Source: Niastella sp. (GTDB lineage: Bacteria > Bacteroidota > Bacteroidia > Chitinophagales > Chitinophagaceae). From it: 64,000 nucleotides of DNA. Made by a program: the position numbers and the translations under genes. How positions within the stretch are numbered: position 1 is the first letter of the stretch; every line of letters begins with the position of its first letter. Shown here one piece after another: positions 40,982 to 51,584 of this stretch. The stretch covers positions 1 to 64,000 of the forward strand of contig JAGIBF010000033.1 of the NCBI GenBank assembly GCA_017744515.1, written 5' to 3'. The notes beneath the pieces were generated by a model. It was not told the DNA's origin, made no database searches, and saw only the letters and a list, made by a program, of their open reading frames with translations.

Positions 40982-43641
40982 TCAACTGGAATAGCTGGTT
41001 CCCCGGTAAGGCGGCAGCACCTTCGTAAAAATGATCTCTATATGCGTGCCCTCTTTGCTTTCTATATTATACCGGCCATTGAAATCCCGGCACAGCCCCT
41101 TCATCAGGTTGAGGCCCAGGGAGCTTTTGGGGAAAAGATCGGGGTCGATCTGCAGGCCAATACCGTTGTCCGAAATATGCAGAATGAGTTCCTCTTCGTT
41201 CAGTTGTTTGAGCGATACATGCACCTGTCCACGCTCCCTGCCGGTAAAAGCATGCTTGAATACATTGGTCACAGCCTCATTGATGATCAATCCGAGCGGA
41301 ATAGCCTGTGTTACGTCCAGCGCTACCGGTTCAATATCCATCACGAAAACGATACGGGTACGGGTCACGAAACTATCCCGCAGGTAATCTACCAGCTCGG
41401 GAATATAGATGTCCATATTGATGGTGGAAATATTGTCAGTCTGATAAAGCTTCTGGTGAATGAGCGACATAGCCTGCACACGGTGCTGGCTGTCATGTAC
41501 AGCAGCCAGTGCTTCGTCTTTCAGGTAGGCCGATTGCGATTGCAACAAGCTCGATACTACCTGTAAATTATTCTTTACGCGGTGATGCACCTCTTTCAGC
41601 AGCCACTCCTTTTCTTCAAGTAGCCCATTCAGCCGCTCGTTCTTTTCACTGATTGCCCGGTTATTCAGGTGCTTGACCCGGTATTGATTGTACAACAATC
41701 CCACGATCACCAACAGCAAGACAATGCCGGCAAATGTCATCTTCTTGATGAAATTCGCCTGCTTTAGTTGCGACTCCTGCAACTGCTCCTTGTTGTGCAA
41801 TAAATCGATATTCTCCTGTTGCAGTCCCAGCTCCTTTTCTTTTTGAGCCAGTTCCTGTTGTTGCTTTTCGGTGATCACTGTCTGGAGCGATTGTTCCTGT
41901 TTGAGCAGATCGATACTTTGCTGCTTCAGCAACACGTCTTTGCTTTTTTGTTCAGCCAGCGCCTGCTGCAGTAGTTTTTGCCGGGTCAGCAGTTCGATAT
42001 CCTTTTCCTGCAGCCTGAGCTCCTGGTCCTTCTTACCTATATCATATTGGAGCCTTAATTCTTCTATCTGGCGGATTTTGGTACTGTTGATACCGAATCC
42101 TCAATAGTCTTGTGCCGCCGGAAATGCTCCAATGCCGATTCGTATTGGTGGCGCGAAGAGTCAATTCTGTACATCATCAGCGACATTTCGCTAAAGGCGA
42201 TCTGCGGCAAAAAACCTTTGGGCGTTTGCAAGCCTCTGAGCAGATACGGAGAAGCTTTATCATAACGTTGAGTCTCATAATAAAACTTACCGAGTACATA
42301 CGGAACAATAGCCGCAAACATCTTGTCTACTGAAGGCGCCAGCTTTTCCATCCGTAGAAAATATTTTTCAGCCTCGTCGTATTGCTTCAGGGCCACATAA
42401 CAAATGCCGAACGCCTCCCATTTCGTTATCGAATCACGCAAATAAGGAGTAATAAATTCATGGTTGGCTTTCCGTACAAAATCGAGTGCTGCCACTGCCT
42501 GACCATTCGCTACCATAGCCTTCGCCATTCGCTTGATCAGCACCCCATTGATCCTTTTGTCAGTTTTCCGGGCACTGGCAAACGCTTTCTCATAATATTC
42601 GATACTTTTTGTTACCTGTCCCATATCGAGGTACGAGTTGCCGATATACAGGTAAAACTGATGCAGATTGTTGAGGCCGGATGCCTCTGCGCTTTTCAGG
42701 CCCTCAAAAGCGCTGTATACCGCTTTATTATGATTCCCCTTATAAAAATAGAAATCGTGCAACCGCAGATGGATCAGGTATATTTGTTTGTCCCTGGCCT
42801 CCTTCAATAACCGCTCTGCTTCAAGGAACTTGCGTTCTGCCTCATCCGTATTGCCAGTATAATCATCGATATCCCCCATAGACATGTACAACCTCCCAAG
42901 ATTCAGTTTGTTGCTGAAGTTCAATTGCCGGTGCATGTTCATACTGCGTTCGTAGCAGGCAAGCTTGAAAGGATAATATTTCTCTTCAAATGGAACGGAT
43001 ATGCCCATATTATACCACATAACAGCGATCACGTCCTCAGGCTTTTTATAATAAGACGCTGCAATAGCTGCCTGTTTAAGAGCAGCCGTAGTGTCGCCCT
43101 TCCAGCAATTCAGTACAGCCAGCCTGTTATAACTCAGGCTGATCAGTGATGGTTTCTGTGTTTTTTCACTCAATATCCTTGCCTGATCATTAAAATAAAA
43201 AGCAGAATCATAATTGATCCGGAAGCTATAGATGGGATCGCTGTAATACTTCGCCCATTCCCACAGCGCATTGATGGCCTGACTATCCGCCACCTGCGTA
43301 AGAAGCGACATGGTTTTCTTATGATTGCCATACACGATGTTCGAGGTCATTTGCTGCCATAGTGCATACCAGGCGCCATAGCTGAAACCTGTTTTCCTGC
43401 TCAGGTCCAGTGCCTGCGATGAATATTTCATCACACTGTCCATCCAGTGGGAAACGGCTTGCCGGTTGGCATAATAATACCCCGTCATTTCACAAAGCGC
43501 CATCACTTTTGCAGAGTCGGTTGGGGCATTGGATAATTTATCCAATGTCCGGTTCAGCCTTCTTTCGGCTTCCTGTTGAGCAACAACAGGAACCAGGAAG
43601 CTTTGAGCAATCAGGAGCAGGATGAGCAATACAAAACGCAT
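40982..43641 (-). pseudogene. TPR/HisKA_2 sensor histidine kinase, fourth paralogue, split by a frameshift
   Basis: The 5' part (43641-42064) encodes a signal peptide (MRFVLLILLLIAQSFLVPVV) and TPR repeats, then stops after EDSVSTVPKSAR. The 3' part reads, in the next frame, KIRQIEELRLQYDIGKKDQE and on through coiled coil, a transmembrane helix (FAGIVLLLVIVGLLYNQYRV), HisKA_2 (EVHHRVKNNLQVVSSLLQSQ) and HATPase (NEAVTNVFKHAF, DNGIGL) to 40982. Its first usable start is GTG at 41935. The three paralogues are continuous across this point (for example DSIFNVTKNRQVEELRVQYD). One base is missing near 42076-42084. It is a pseudogene, a frameshifted strain variant or a sequencing error. Confidence 0.85.
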
Positions 43642-43644
43642 GGT

Positions 43645-43703
43645 CAATTTTACCAATTTATCCCCGTTTGGCAGTTGGTTTTCTGTTGTACCGATCATGG
43701 TAC
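43645..43703. promoter_or_regulatory. Upstream leader of the fourth kinase, duplicated at 51585-51642
   Basis: The 59 bases upstream of the ATG at 43641 match 51585-51642 at 46 positions with one gap. Shared blocks include ACCAATTTA and TTTCTGTTGTA. On the minus strand this leader contains TAAATTGG, near a TAnnTTTG -7 box. It indicates a promoter region copied along with the gene. Confidence 0.55.
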
Positions 43704-43722
43704 TGGTTGTATGATTGCTGTG

Positions 43723-46173
43723 CTATGAGCGATCGCCGATTGATTCGTTGGTGTCGACTGGCGTTTCGGCCTCATAAATATGTCTGTTGAAAACAACCTT
43801 GATATGGGTGCCGGCTGCAGTTTCGATGCTATACCGTCCATTGAAGTCCCTGCTCAGGCCCTTCATCAGTTTAAGGCCCAATGAATTTTTAGAAGCGACA
43901 GGCGTGCCATTGGCCGGTAAGCCAATACCATTATCGGAAACATCCAGCACCAATTCATCGGCATTGAGCGCTTCCAGCGATATATGCACCTGGCCACGCT
44001 CCCTGTCGGGAAAAGCATGCTTGAAGATATTGGTAACCGCTTCATTGATGATCAGCCCCAGCGGCACAGCCTGCGACACGTCGAGCACTACCGGCTCGAT
44101 ATTCAGCACAAATACGATACGTGTCCGGGAAACAAAACTGTCCTTCAGATAGTCTACCAGCTCATGAATATATTCGTGCATGTTGATCGTAGAAATATTG
44201 TCATCATGATAAAGACGTTGGTGAATGAGCGACATGGCCTGTACACGGTGCTGGCTATCATGCAGGGCGGCCAATGCCTCATCTTTCAGGTTGGCCGATT
44301 GCAATTTCAACAGGCTCAATATCACCTGCAGGTTGTTCTTTACGCGATGGTGAATCTCTTTAAGCAATAATTGCTTTTCTTCGAGCAGTCCTTCCTTGTC
44401 AGCCAACAGATGATTGAGCCGGCTATTCTTTTCACTGATCGTCCGGTTATTGCGCTGCTTGATGCGATATAAATTGAATAACAACGATAGGATAACCAAC
44501 AACAGTACAATACCTCCGATGGTCATCTTTTTAATGAAGTTCGCTTGCTTCAATTGCTCACCTTGCAACTGCTGCTGGTTGCTCAATAAGTTGATATTTT
44601 CCTGCTTCCACACCAGCTCCTTTCCTTTTTGGGTTAACTCCTGTTGCTGCTTGTCCGATAGCACAGCCTGCAGCGATTGCTCCTGCTTAAGCAGGTCGAT
44701 GTCTTTTTGCTTCAGCAAAACATCCTTGCCTTTTTGCTCAGCCAGGGCTTGCTGTAATAACTTTTGCCGGGTAAGCAGTTCGATGTCTTTTTCCTTTAGC
44801 TTAAGTTCTTTGTCTTTTCTTTCAGTATCATATTGAATACGTAACTCCTCAACCTGACGGTTCCGGTTTATATTGTAAATAGAGTCGGTGATTGCCTTAT
44901 AAGAACTATAATGGTTCAAGGCAGATAGATATTTTCCCTGTGACGAATCGATCCGGTACAATAAAAACGTGGCATCCCTGATGGCATGTACGGGCAGGCC
45001 GCCTTTGTGTATAGTAAGACAGGAGTTCAGATAGGGAACTGCCTTATCATATTGTTTGGTTTTGTAGTAAAATCTTCCGATCATATACTGGCAATTAGCC
45101 TCAAAATATTTATTCACCCTGGGCGACAAAGCTTCCATGCGCAGATAGTATTTTTCTGCTTCGTCGTATTGCTTCAGCGCCATGTGGCAGGCAGCCATAG
45201 CGTCATAGATCATCATCGTATCCTCGATTTGGGGAACGTTAAATTCCTTACCTGCCTGTTGCACGAATGCAAGCGCCTCCTTCTGTTTTCCGATGGTGAC
45301 CATGCTCTCCGCCACACGCTTGATCAACGTGCCACTGATCAGTTTGTTGGTGGCCCGGGCGCTTTCTAAAGCCTTGTTGTAATATTCAAGAGATCTCTCC
45401 GGATGAACTACATCGTAATAGACATTCCCTACATTTTGGTAGAATTGACAGAGATTTTTGACATTGCTTGCTTCTGCAGCTTTTAAGGCTGCCAGCGCGT
45501 AATACACGGCCTTATCCAGATTACCCTTATAGATATAGAGATTATATAGTCTGGTGTGCACATTGAACATGGAATTGTTCTTCCCTTCCAGCATCAGCCG
45601 TTCGGCTTCGAGGTAGGTGCGTTCTGCAAGATCAATTTGATCGCGGTAGTCGTAAATATCTCCCATCGACATGTGTAATTCCCCCAGTTCTGACTTGTCT
45701 TTCTTGCCGGTTTGGAGGTGAATTGCAAGAGCGCGTTCATAACAAGCCATTTTGAAAGATAAGTTGGTTTCTCTAAGTGTTGGTTTTAAGCCTATATCAA
45801 GCCACATGTGAGCGATGTCGGGATGTGGTTCTTTGTAATACGAGCTGGCTTTAAGGGCATGTGAGAGCGCAGCAGCGGTATCATTGTTTTGGCTGAATAT
45901 ATAAGCCAGTTTTTTATGACTGGAATGGAGAAAATAAGTTGCAGGTAGCTTTTCACTCAGCTGCAGTGCCAGCTTGAAAAAATACACGGCAGAATCAAAA
46001 TTGAGGGGGCGACCATATCCCTGCCCGGCATACTCGCTGCCCCGTCGCCACAGCGTCTCGATGGTGTTGCTGTCTCCTGACGTATCATGAAATTTGTTTT
46101 CAGGCTGCTCCTGCGCCAGGACGGTTGATGTGCACGCCAACAGGAACAACAGAAAGTATAAATTACGCATCAT
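43723..46173 (-). CDS. TPR/HisKA_2 sensor histidine kinase, third paralogue (shortened TPR region)
   Basis: The protein has 816 residues from ATG 46173 (ATG 46170 is equally possible), with a signal peptide (MRNLYFLLFLLACTSTVLA). The TPR region is about 83 residues shorter than in the upstream paralogue: it jumps from QEQPENKFHDTS to GDSNTIETLWRRGSEYAG. Then follow TPR repeats (YNKALESARATNKLISGTLI, ALKQYDEAEKYYLRMEALSP), a charged coiled coil (KEKDIELLTRQKLLQQALAE), a transmembrane helix (GGIVLLLVILSLLFNLYRIK), HisKA_2 (EIHHRVKNNLQVILSLLKLQ, His is the phosphorylation site) and HATPase (NEAVTNIFKHAF, DNGIGLP). The start overlaps the stop of the preceding gene by 11 bases. Confidence 0.92.
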   Translation of the reverse strand: MMRNLYFLLFLLACTSTVLAQEQPENKFHDTSGDSNTIETLWRRGSEYAGQGYGRPLNFDSAVYFFKLALQLSEKLPATYFLHSSHKKLAYIFSQNNDTAAALSHALKASSYYKEPHPDIAHMWLDIGLKPTLRETNLSFKMACYERALAIHLQTGKKDKSELGELHMSMGDIYDYRDQIDLAERTYLEAERLMLEGKNNSMFNVHTRLYNLYIYKGNLDKAVYYALAALKAAEASNVKNLCQFYQNVGNVYYDVVHPERSLEYYNKALESARATNKLISGTLIKRVAESMVTIGKQKEALAFVQQAGKEFNVPQIEDTMMIYDAMAACHMALKQYDEAEKYYLRMEALSPRVNKYFEANCQYMIGRFYYKTKQYDKAVPYLNSCLTIHKGGLPVHAIRDATFLLYRIDSSQGKYLSALNHYSSYKAITDSIYNINRNRQVEELRIQYDTERKDKELKLKEKDIELLTRQKLLQQALAEQKGKDVLLKQKDIDLLKQEQSLQAVLSDKQQQELTQKGKELVWKQENINLLSNQQQLQGEQLKQANFIKKMTIGGIVLLLVILSLLFNLYRIKQRNNRTISEKNSRLNHLLADKEGLLEEKQLLLKEIHHRVKNNLQVILSLLKLQSANLKDEALAALHDSQHRVQAMSLIHQRLYHDDNISTINMHEYIHELVDYLKDSFVSRTRIVFVLNIEPVVLDVSQAVPLGLIINEAVTNIFKHAFPDRERGQVHISLEALNADELVLDVSDNGIGLPANGTPVASKNSLGLKLMKGLSRDFNGRYSIETAAGTHIKVVFNRHIYEAETPVDTNESIGDRS

Positions 46174-48877
46174 GACTGGTTGGTTGAAGGTGGGAAGATG
46201 CTGTTGGTTCGTAAATATGCCTGTTGAAAATAATTTGAATATGAGTGCCATTCCTGCTCTCTAAAGTGTACTGTCCATTAAAATCCCTGCTCAGGCCCTT
46301 CATGAGCTTGAGGCCCAACGAATTTTTGGACGGGTGCGCTGGATTGGCAGGTAACCCTACGCCGTTATCTACAATGTTTAGCTCCAATTCGTCTTTATTG
46401 AGCACTTCCAGCGATATATGCACCTGGCCACGCTCCCTGTCGGGAAAAGCATGCTTGAAAATATTCGTAACTGCTTCATTGATGATCAGTCCCAAAGGCA
46501 CTGCCTGCGACACATCAAGCACTACAGGTTCAATATTTAGAATAAATACGATACGTGTCCTGGATATGAAACTGTCCTTCAGATAATCTACCAGTTCATG
46601 AATATATTCCTGCATGTTGATCGTAGAAATATTATCACCATGATAAAGCCGCTGGTGAATGAGCGACATGGCCTGTACGCGGTGCTGACTATCATTGAGT
46701 GCTGCCAACGCTTCATCTTTCAGGTTGGCCGACTGCAGCTTCAGCAGGCTCAATATCACCTGCAGGTTGTTTTTTACACGGTGGTGTATTTCTGTAAGCA
46801 GTAATTGCTTCTCTTCAAGAAGCCCTTCCTTTTCCTCCAGTAAGCCTTCTTTTTCGCCCAGTAGCTCATTTAGCTGGTTATTCTTTTCACTGATCGTCCG
46901 GTTGTTGCGCTGCTTGATGCGATATTGATTGAATAACAGCGATAAGACCGCCAGCAAAAGAGCAATGCCGCCGATGGTCATTCTCTTGATGAAGTTGGCT
47001 TGTTTTAGTTGTTCGCCTTGTAATACCTGTTGATTGTTCAACAGGTTGATGTTTTTCTGCTTCAGCACCAGCTCTTTCTCCTTTTGCGTTAAAGCCTGTT
47101 GCTGCCTGTCGGAGATCACAGCCTGCAAAGATTGCTCTTGTTTAAGCAGATCGATGTTCTGCTGCTTCAGTAAAACATCTTTGCTTTTTTGCTCGGCCAG
47201 CGCTTGCTGCAACAACTTTTGCCGCGTAAGCAGTTCGATATCTTTTTCCTGCAGCTTAAGCTCCTTGTCTTTTCTTTCAGTATCATATTGAACGCGTAAT
47301 TCTTCAACCTGCCGGTTTTTGGTCACATTAAAAATAGAGTCGTCGATTGCCTTGTGCAACCGGAAGTAGGTCATGGCCGATTGATGCTGTCCCCGTATGG
47401 AATCTATCCGGTATAAATGCAATATGATATCACTGATACTGGTCACAGGAAGATTGTCTTTGTGTACCTTCATGCAGGTATTCAGGTAAGACGCTGCTTT
47501 GTCGTATTGCCTGGTATTATAATAAAACATGCCGATCGAATACGGACAATTAGCTCTATAATATTTATTGGCGCCCGGCGCTATGGCTTCCGTTCGAAGG
47601 AAGTATTTTTCAGCTTCAGCATACTGCCCCAATGCTGTGTAACAAATACCCATGGCATCGAACTTCATGATCGAGTCTTCCGTGCCTGGAGCAATAAATT
47701 CCTGGCTGGCATTCTGTACGAAGGCAAGCGCTTCGTTGGGCTTACCGGTAGCTATCAGGGTTCTTGCCATACGCTTGATCACTGTGCCACTGATTAATTT
47801 ATTCGTAGAGCGGGCATTTTCTATAGCCTTGTTATAATACTCGATACACCTGGCCGGCTGTTGAAGATCATAATAAGCATTCCCTGCATAAATATAAAAC
47901 TGACTGATATTTTTGATACCGCTTGCTTCGGCGCTTTTCAAAGCTTCCAGCGCATAATACACTGCCTTATTAAAATCCCCTTTAAAATAACAGATGTCAT
48001 ACAATCTCGAATATATCAGGAACATAGCATAGTCTTTCCCTTCCAGCATCAGCCGTTCAGCTTCCAGAAAACTACGCATGGCAAGACCATTTTGTCCCCG
48101 TTGATCCTGGATATCACCTATCGACATATATACCCTGCCAATAGCTGACTTGTGTTCATTGCCCAATTTCAGGTAGTTGGCGAGGCTGCGTTCATAACAA
48201 GCCATTTTGAAGGAGAAATTCGATGGCTTAAGTTCGGTCTTTATGCCCATCATATACCACATCGAGGCAATATAACTATGCGGTTCCTTGTAGTACAAAC
48301 CGGCTTTTGTGGCATGCGACAGTGCAGAAAGCGTATCATTCTTGCGGCAAAAAATATGAGCCAGTTTCGCATGACTTACATGGAGGAGATAGATGGATTT
48401 AACTTTTTCACTTAATAGCAGGGCTTGGTTGAGAAAGTACCAGGCAGAATCATAATTGAGCAAATGGCCAAACTCCAACTCTGAATATTGAGCGCCCCAT
48501 CGCCACAGGGCTATCACAGTGTTGCTGTCTCCTGCCTGTCTGGTCGTCTCCATAGCTTTTTTATAATTGCCGCAGGCCAGCCAGGCGGTAGCCTGTAGCT
48601 GATTGGCATCCCATTGAGTTTTGTGGCCGGTTTTTTTGCCCAGTTCAAACGCCAGTGAGGAATACTTTAATAAACTATCCAGCCAGTGAAGAGTCGATTT
48701 CCTGTACATATAATAGTGATCGGCAATCTCAAGAAAGACCATCGCCCTCGAAGTATCCTTTTGAGGGCCGGTTAGTTTGTCATGCAGCCGGTTCAGTTGT
48801 CTTTCAGGCTGCTGTTGCCCGAAGGCTGTCAATGAACATACCAATACGAACAATAAAAAATAAAATTTACGCCTCAT
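46163..48877 (-). CDS. TPR/HisKA_2 sensor histidine kinase, second paralogue
   Basis: The protein has 904 residues from ATG 48877 with a signal peptide (MRRKFYFLLFVLVCSLTAFG). About 450 residues of TPR repeats follow (YFLNQALLLSEK, YYNKAIENARSTNKLISGTV, ALGQYAEAEKYFLRTEAIAP). The coiled coil carries the repeated EEKEG unit one time more than the next paralogue (EGLLEEKEGLLEEKQLL). A transmembrane helix (GGIALLLAVLSLLFNQYRIK), HisKA_2 (EIHHRVKNNLQVILSLLKLQ) and HATPase_c (NEAVTNIFKHAFPDRERGQV, DNGVGLP) complete it. The start overlaps the previous stop by 11 bases (ATGAGGCGTAA). The periplasmic TPR region is the likely sensor. Confidence 0.93.
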   Translation of the reverse strand: MRRKFYFLLFVLVCSLTAFGQQQPERQLNRLHDKLTGPQKDTSRAMVFLEIADHYYMYRKSTLHWLDSLLKYSSLAFELGKKTGHKTQWDANQLQATAWLACGNYKKAMETTRQAGDSNTVIALWRWGAQYSELEFGHLLNYDSAWYFLNQALLLSEKVKSIYLLHVSHAKLAHIFCRKNDTLSALSHATKAGLYYKEPHSYIASMWYMMGIKTELKPSNFSFKMACYERSLANYLKLGNEHKSAIGRVYMSIGDIQDQRGQNGLAMRSFLEAERLMLEGKDYAMFLIYSRLYDICYFKGDFNKAVYYALEALKSAEASGIKNISQFYIYAGNAYYDLQQPARCIEYYNKAIENARSTNKLISGTVIKRMARTLIATGKPNEALAFVQNASQEFIAPGTEDSIMKFDAMGICYTALGQYAEAEKYFLRTEAIAPGANKYYRANCPYSIGMFYYNTRQYDKAASYLNTCMKVHKDNLPVTSISDIILHLYRIDSIRGQHQSAMTYFRLHKAIDDSIFNVTKNRQVEELRVQYDTERKDKELKLQEKDIELLTRQKLLQQALAEQKSKDVLLKQQNIDLLKQEQSLQAVISDRQQQALTQKEKELVLKQKNINLLNNQQVLQGEQLKQANFIKRMTIGGIALLLAVLSLLFNQYRIKQRNNRTISEKNNQLNELLGEKEGLLEEKEGLLEEKQLLLTEIHHRVKNNLQVILSLLKLQSANLKDEALAALNDSQHRVQAMSLIHQRLYHGDNISTINMQEYIHELVDYLKDSFISRTRIVFILNIEPVVLDVSQAVPLGLIINEAVTNIFKHAFPDRERGQVHISLEVLNKDELELNIVDNGVGLPANPAHPSKNSLGLKLMKGLSRDFNGQYTLESRNGTHIQIIFNRHIYEPTASSHLQPTSHDA

Positions 48878-51479
48878 GACTTGTCGGTTGAAGTTCAGAA
48901 GATGCGGTTGTCTGATAGATATGCCTGTTGAAAACAATTTGAATATGAGTGCCATCCTTGCTTTCTATCGTGTACCGGCCATTGAAGTCATTGCACAATC
49001 CCTTCATCAGGTTAAGGCCCAGGGAACTTTTGGAATAGCTGGCAGGATCAGCTGGTAAACCTGTGCCGTTATCGGAAATAGCCAGTACCAGTTCGGCAGC
49101 ATTCAGTCGCTTCAATGATATGTTCACCTGACCGCGTTCTCTGCCGGTAAAGGCATGCTTGAAAATATTGGTAACCGCTTCATTGATGATCAGTCCGAGT
49201 GGTACTGCTTGTGTTACCTCCAGCCCTATAGGGTCTATATCTGTGATAAATGTGATACGTGTGGCGGTAATGAAGCTCTCCTTCAGATAAGCCATCAGCT
49301 CAGGAATATACATTTCCATGTTGATAGCAGAGATGTTATCAGACTGATAAAGCTTCTGGTGGATGAGCGACATGGCCTGCACACGATGCTGGCTGTCATT
49401 GACGGCTGCCAGCGCCTCATCCTTCAAATAAACAGACTGCGACTGTAGCAGACTTACTACCACCTGCAAGTTGTTCTTTACGCGGTGATGAACTTCTTTA
49501 AGCAACCACTCTTTCTCTTCGAGCAGGTTGTGTAGCAGGTCATTTTGCTTACTGATCGCCTGGTTATTGCGATACTTGATGCGGTATTGATTATACAGCA
49601 GCCCAACAATGATCAGTAATAGTACAATGCCCGCTACCGTCATCCTTTTGATGAAGTTGGCCTGCCTTAACTGTGATTCCTGCAACAACTCCTTGTTGTG
49701 CAATAATCCGATATTTTCTACCTGCAATCCCAGCTCCTTTTCTTTTCGTTCCAACTCCCGCTGTTGCCGGTTGGAGGTCATTTCCTGCATGGACTGCTGT
49801 TGCTTCAGCATGTCGATATTTTGCTGCTTCAATAAAATGTCCTTGCTCTTTTGCTCCGCCAGCGATTGTTGCAGCAGCTTTTGCCTGGTAAGCAATTCTA
49901 TATCCTTTTGTTGCAATAGCAAGGTCTGGTCTTTCTTCTCGATATCATATTGCACCTTCAATTCGGCGATCTGCTGACTTTTGGTAGTATTGAAGATGGA
50001 ATCGGCAATATCTTTATAAGCGCGGAAATGCTGCAGCGCAGCTGTATGATCCTGTCGGGCTGAATCGATCCTGTACAGGAACAAATGAGCCTCGCTGACA
50101 CCTGTCATGGCCGTAAATTGGCGGGGGATCCGGAGATATTGTTGTAAGTAGGGCGCCGCCCTAGTATACTCCTTGTTTTCATAATAAAACTTTCCGATGG
50201 TATAAGGAGCGAGTGCGGCATACTGCTCTTTCAGCGAGGAAACATATTCCCTCATCTGCAGATAAGATTGCTCAGCTTCCTGATAGCGGCCCAATGCTCC
50301 ATAACAAATACCCAATACCTCTGCATAGATCATATTGGTGAGCGCAGAGTAATTAGAGCCTCTCCGGATGTCGGCCAGTGCATAATCAAGCGCTTCCCGG
50401 GCTTTCCCTTCTTTTACCATCGTTCTTACAGTTCCTTTGAGGAGAGTGGCATATGTATGGTCATTCTTTTCAACCTGCCCCGGTTTGCTGGTATCGTCAT
50501 TGTAACGGAAAAAATGTGGGAAATCTTTAATATCGTTTTTTTTCGCACTCCTTTCGGCTTCGAGTGAATAGTGAACAGCTTTATCGAGATCACCCCGGTA
50601 ATAATAAAGATCGTGCAGACGAAGCAGCGCTTTGTAGAGCTTTGGATAGGTCGTTTGTTTCAATAAAGTGGTTGCTTCAAGATAATATCTTTCAGCTGAT
50701 ATGGTATTACCCTGGTCATCGTATAAATCGCCTATTTTAAGCAGTACTTCCCCGATATGCCACTTGTCGCCAAGTGACCTGTAAAGGTCCAGGGCCCGTT
50801 GATGGCAGTAGAGCCTGAAAGCGAGATAACCGGCAGCTTCAGGCACCACATTGCCGATGGCACGCCAGGCTTCTGCCACATAAGACAGCTTGCTTTCCCG
50901 CTCGAACATTTTCATCTCGCGCAGCAACATGGTAGTATCGCCCATCATAGCGTAGCAACACAGGATGCGTATCTTACTCTCACAGATAAAAAACTCATTA
51001 CCGATCCTTTCACTGATCATTAAAGCCTTTCGGTAAATAATAAGCGCCGAATCCCTGTTGGGTTTCCGCCAGATGCTGCCCTGATATACGACGCCAGAGC
51101 TATACAATATCCTTACCACATGCGTGTCGTAAATATTTTCAATAACCTCAAATGCTTTGTCAATATTATTCGCGATGGCATAAGAGTCGTAAGTATGGTC
51201 AAGAGCCTCCCAGTACCCCTTTATATAATGGATCTTTTTACTCAAAGCCAGCGCTTGTTTGCTGTAATACAAAGCGCTGTCAGGCTTTCGGGTGGGCAAC
51301 ACAAAACCATGCATATAGACAGACGCGATATCGCACAACAGGTCTACACGGGCAGTAGCAGAGGAGGTTTGCCTGAGTTGATGAAACAGTACATTCAATT
51401 TTTGCCGGGCTTCCTGCGCAGTGGTCGTAGACAGAAAACCTGTAGTGAGCAGTAGTATGGTGAGCAGTACGCGGCGCAT
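48867..51479 (-). CDS. TPR/HisKA_2 sensor histidine kinase, first paralogue of the array
   Basis: The 870-residue protein starts at 51479 with a signal peptide (MRRVLLTILLLTTGFLSTTT). It is the most divergent in the N-terminal TPR region (LCDIASVYMHGFVLPTRKPD, AVHYSLEAERSAKKNDIKDF). Its second half matches the others: coiled coil (KDIELLTRQKLLQQSLAEQK), transmembrane helix (VAGIVLLLIIVGLLYNQYRI), HisKA_2 (EVHHRVKNNLQVVVSLLQSQ), HATPase (NEAVTNIFKHAFTGRERGQV, DNGTGLP). The C-terminal LQPTSHEA is shared with the next copy (LQPTSHDA). As the first gene it probably carries the promoter for three coupled genes. No response regulator is adjacent. Confidence 0.93.
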   Translation of the reverse strand: MRRVLLTILLLTTGFLSTTTAQEARQKLNVLFHQLRQTSSATARVDLLCDIASVYMHGFVLPTRKPDSALYYSKQALALSKKIHYIKGYWEALDHTYDSYAIANNIDKAFEVIENIYDTHVVRILYSSGVVYQGSIWRKPNRDSALIIYRKALMISERIGNEFFICESKIRILCCYAMMGDTTMLLREMKMFERESKLSYVAEAWRAIGNVVPEAAGYLAFRLYCHQRALDLYRSLGDKWHIGEVLLKIGDLYDDQGNTISAERYYLEATTLLKQTTYPKLYKALLRLHDLYYYRGDLDKAVHYSLEAERSAKKNDIKDFPHFFRYNDDTSKPGQVEKNDHTYATLLKGTVRTMVKEGKAREALDYALADIRRGSNYSALTNMIYAEVLGICYGALGRYQEAEQSYLQMREYVSSLKEQYAALAPYTIGKFYYENKEYTRAAPYLQQYLRIPRQFTAMTGVSEAHLFLYRIDSARQDHTAALQHFRAYKDIADSIFNTTKSQQIAELKVQYDIEKKDQTLLLQQKDIELLTRQKLLQQSLAEQKSKDILLKQQNIDMLKQQQSMQEMTSNRQQRELERKEKELGLQVENIGLLHNKELLQESQLRQANFIKRMTVAGIVLLLIIVGLLYNQYRIKYRNNQAISKQNDLLHNLLEEKEWLLKEVHHRVKNNLQVVVSLLQSQSVYLKDEALAAVNDSQHRVQAMSLIHQKLYQSDNISAINMEMYIPELMAYLKESFITATRITFITDIDPIGLEVTQAVPLGLIINEAVTNIFKHAFTGRERGQVNISLKRLNAAELVLAISDNGTGLPADPASYSKSSLGLNLMKGLCNDFNGRYTIESKDGTHIQIVFNRHIYQTTASSELQPTSHEA

Positions 51480-51584
51480 TATTTTGGCTTGATAAAGAAG
51501 ACTCCACAGTAAGTAGGATACACTGGATCAATCACTGCCGTGCCGGTACGGGGAGATCATTTCAAGGCGGGTAGTAATGTATCG

